Assembly (NCBI RefSeq): GCF_023053635.1
Contig: NC_086183.1
Coordinates: 32,407,501 to 32,471,500, forward strand
Direction: 5' to 3'
Length of the DNA: 64,000 nt
Origin: Elgaria multicarinata webbii
Lineage: Eukaryota; Chordata; Lepidosauria; Squamata; Anguidae
Part shown: in pieces, positions 62,336 through 64,000 of the stretch
Layout: each line of letters starts with the position of its first letter
Numbering within the stretch: the stretch's first letter is position 1
Position numbers and translations under genes: made by a program
Notes under the pieces: model-generated
What the model was told of the DNA's origin: nothing
The model's database searches: none
Seen by the model: the letters and a program-made list of their open reading frames with translations, nothing else

Positions 62336-63399
62336 ACTCATAGGTGTTACTTGTATGTTCAAGGGCAAATGGAAGCTATAACCCGATTTAATGGTATCGT
62401 TCTACATTATGCTATTTTCATTATTAGGACAGCCTTGCATATGAGACCAGAAAAGATACTAGCCTGAACAAAACATTAATAGCCTGCCAAGAGGCTATTA
62501 TCAGGCTAGTTTAAGGGAGAGGGGGATGCTTCAGCCAAGTAGGATGGCACAGGAGGGATCCCTATGTTCTAATACATGGATTTAATATGTATTCTGCTCT
62601 ACAAAAGAAAGATGTACCTCAATTTTTACCTCATTTTACCTATCTTTAATGATGATAACGTTTTAGCTAAATTATGGCATTGGGGCATGAGGAATGAAGA
62701 TGTGAACAAAGCTTCAGTCACTGTGAAATAGCTAAATATTGTTTCTGTTTTGTTGATGGCAGTTTTTATAAAAGGGAGTTAATTATGCCTTGCAAGAGCT
62801 TTGTAGGATTTTGATATAATTGCTTCATTAATAAGAAATGTAATATACACAGTAGAAAGGCTTCTGGGGGGCAAAAATCCTTTTCTTGAGAGGTTACTGG
62901 CAGAGGACCCTCAGATAGCCACAGAAGTTGTGATTTGTGTCAAATTACCAAGAATAACCTCACACACTTTTTAAAATTCCCAAGCCTCTCAGTCAGAACT
63001 GTCTTTCTGTTGCAAACTTCTTTTGGAGCAATTAAATAAACAACGGCATGGGAAATTCACCACCACCACCACCACTAACTTTGGTGGATACCTGTATCCT
63101 TGATAGCATGATGAATATGTTGTATATTCTTTTTACCCCATTATCCCCATCCTTTTCTTCATGGCCACATTCCAAATGAGTTTTTAACATATTTATAAAT
63201 TATAAACAACATTCTCTGCAGTCTTTTTTTGCAAGCTTCTTAGTGCTAGGATGAGGTTCAAACACCTGCTGCTGTTATAGAAACTGTAAGCATGCAAGAG
63301 GAAGTGGGAGGTCTGTGTACCCTTTATAGTCAATGCAGGTATATTCTTACTGATAGTGTGTGGGTGTGAAGAGCAGTTCCTCCACCATGCTCCTCACTT

Positions 63400-63660
63400 A
63401 TGCTTTCTGTAAACAACCTACGATAACCCAATTCATAGGTTGTGAGAGTGACATGCACACCTGGAGTGCTGGGTTGTTTAGGGGCTCAACATCCCAGTAA
63501 TTAACCCAAGGTTTGTTAACCGCCCAGAGAGCTCCGGCTATTGGGCGGTATAGAAATGTAATAAATAAATAAATAAAATAAACGCCTGGATTGTTTAACT
63601 CCCAAACAGCCCAGTACTCAGAGTACCACAATTTGCTATTAGGTGTAAACTGGCCCACTA
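63400..63660. repeat. Family C-like palindromic repeat with LINE tail inside
   Basis: AACAACCTACGATAACCC, CTGGGTTGTTTAGGGGC and CTGGATTGTTTAACTCCC modules surround an L2-like tail at 63517-63583. Confidence 0.5.
63517..63583 (+). mobile_element. L2-like LINE tail
   Basis: TTAACCGCCCAGAGAGCTCC then TATTGGGCGGTATAGAAATG and AATAAATAAATAAATAAA. Confidence 0.8.
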
Positions 63661-64000
63661 TGTCAGATAGCCATAGTCCGTGCTTAAAATGGTACTAGTG
63701 ATAGGTGAAATCTGTGACCTGGCATATGTTATTGTCCCTCTAGAACTTTGTGTGTGTGAGGCATAGAGAATTCCTGACATGTTTTTCTAGCTAGGAGTTA
63801 ACTAGGCTAAAAGAAATGTAGGCATTGGAATGGTGTTACTTTTTCTTCATTGAGTGCCTGCTGCTGTTGTGTAACATTTTAATGGCTCCCTAATGACAGA
63901 CACATGCCTGGCTGAGGGCAGTGGGCTGAACCACTCGACATCTGGCAAGCACCGCAGCAATGGCATTTCCAGCAGGAACCTGTGCTCTTAACCCTTTTGC

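Overview
The window is vertebrate nuclear DNA, most likely from a squamate reptile (lizard or snake). It holds two spliced host genes with large introns, no operon structure, and a repeat landscape of CR1 and L2-like LINEs, tRNA-derived SINEs, a truncated L1 and many small palindromic DNA transposons. The species call rests on my memory of reptile repeat families, not on a search.

Layout: (1) 1-4480 is intergenic and carries LINE fragments and palindromic MITEs. (2) 4.48-16.65 kb is AP2S1 on the minus strand. Its five coding exons give an uninterrupted 142-residue AP-2 sigma chain, and its ATG-only first coding exon lies at 16169-16171. (3) 16.65-23.4 kb is the spacer between two divergent promoters. 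(4) 23.4-24.66 kb is a CpG island with the probable non-coding first exon of ARHGAP35 (plus strand, donor at 24570). (5) 24.57-50.66 kb is ARHGAP35 intron 1. (6) 50660-54557 is the large second exon, encoding residues 1-1231 of p190A RhoGAP: the GTPase domain, FF repeats, two pseudo-GTPase domains and the tyrosine-rich linker. (7) 54558-64000 is the next intron. The exons for the RhoGAP catalytic domain are not in the window.

AP2S1 and ARHGAP35 are also divergent neighbours on human 19q13, so this is a conserved gene pair. One product is a clathrin-adaptor subunit and the other a Rho regulator. Nothing in the sequence shows co-regulation beyond the head-to-head arrangement.

The most interesting material is in the repeats. 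A family of roughly 120-130 bp near-perfect palindromes has CAG...CTG ends and 8-bp target duplications, which are hAT traits. Each arm carries a sequence resembling the ZNF143/THAP11 motif. About a dozen copies or remnants occur here, including one nested inside another and two inserted at the same 8-bp site. Similar motif sequence lies in the AP2S1 promoter. Two other hAT-like families also have recognisable target duplications. The ARHGAP35 leader holds several upstream ORFs, one overlapping the main start codon. I saw no retrovirus, LTR element, Polinton, CRISPR array or functional tRNA or rRNA gene.
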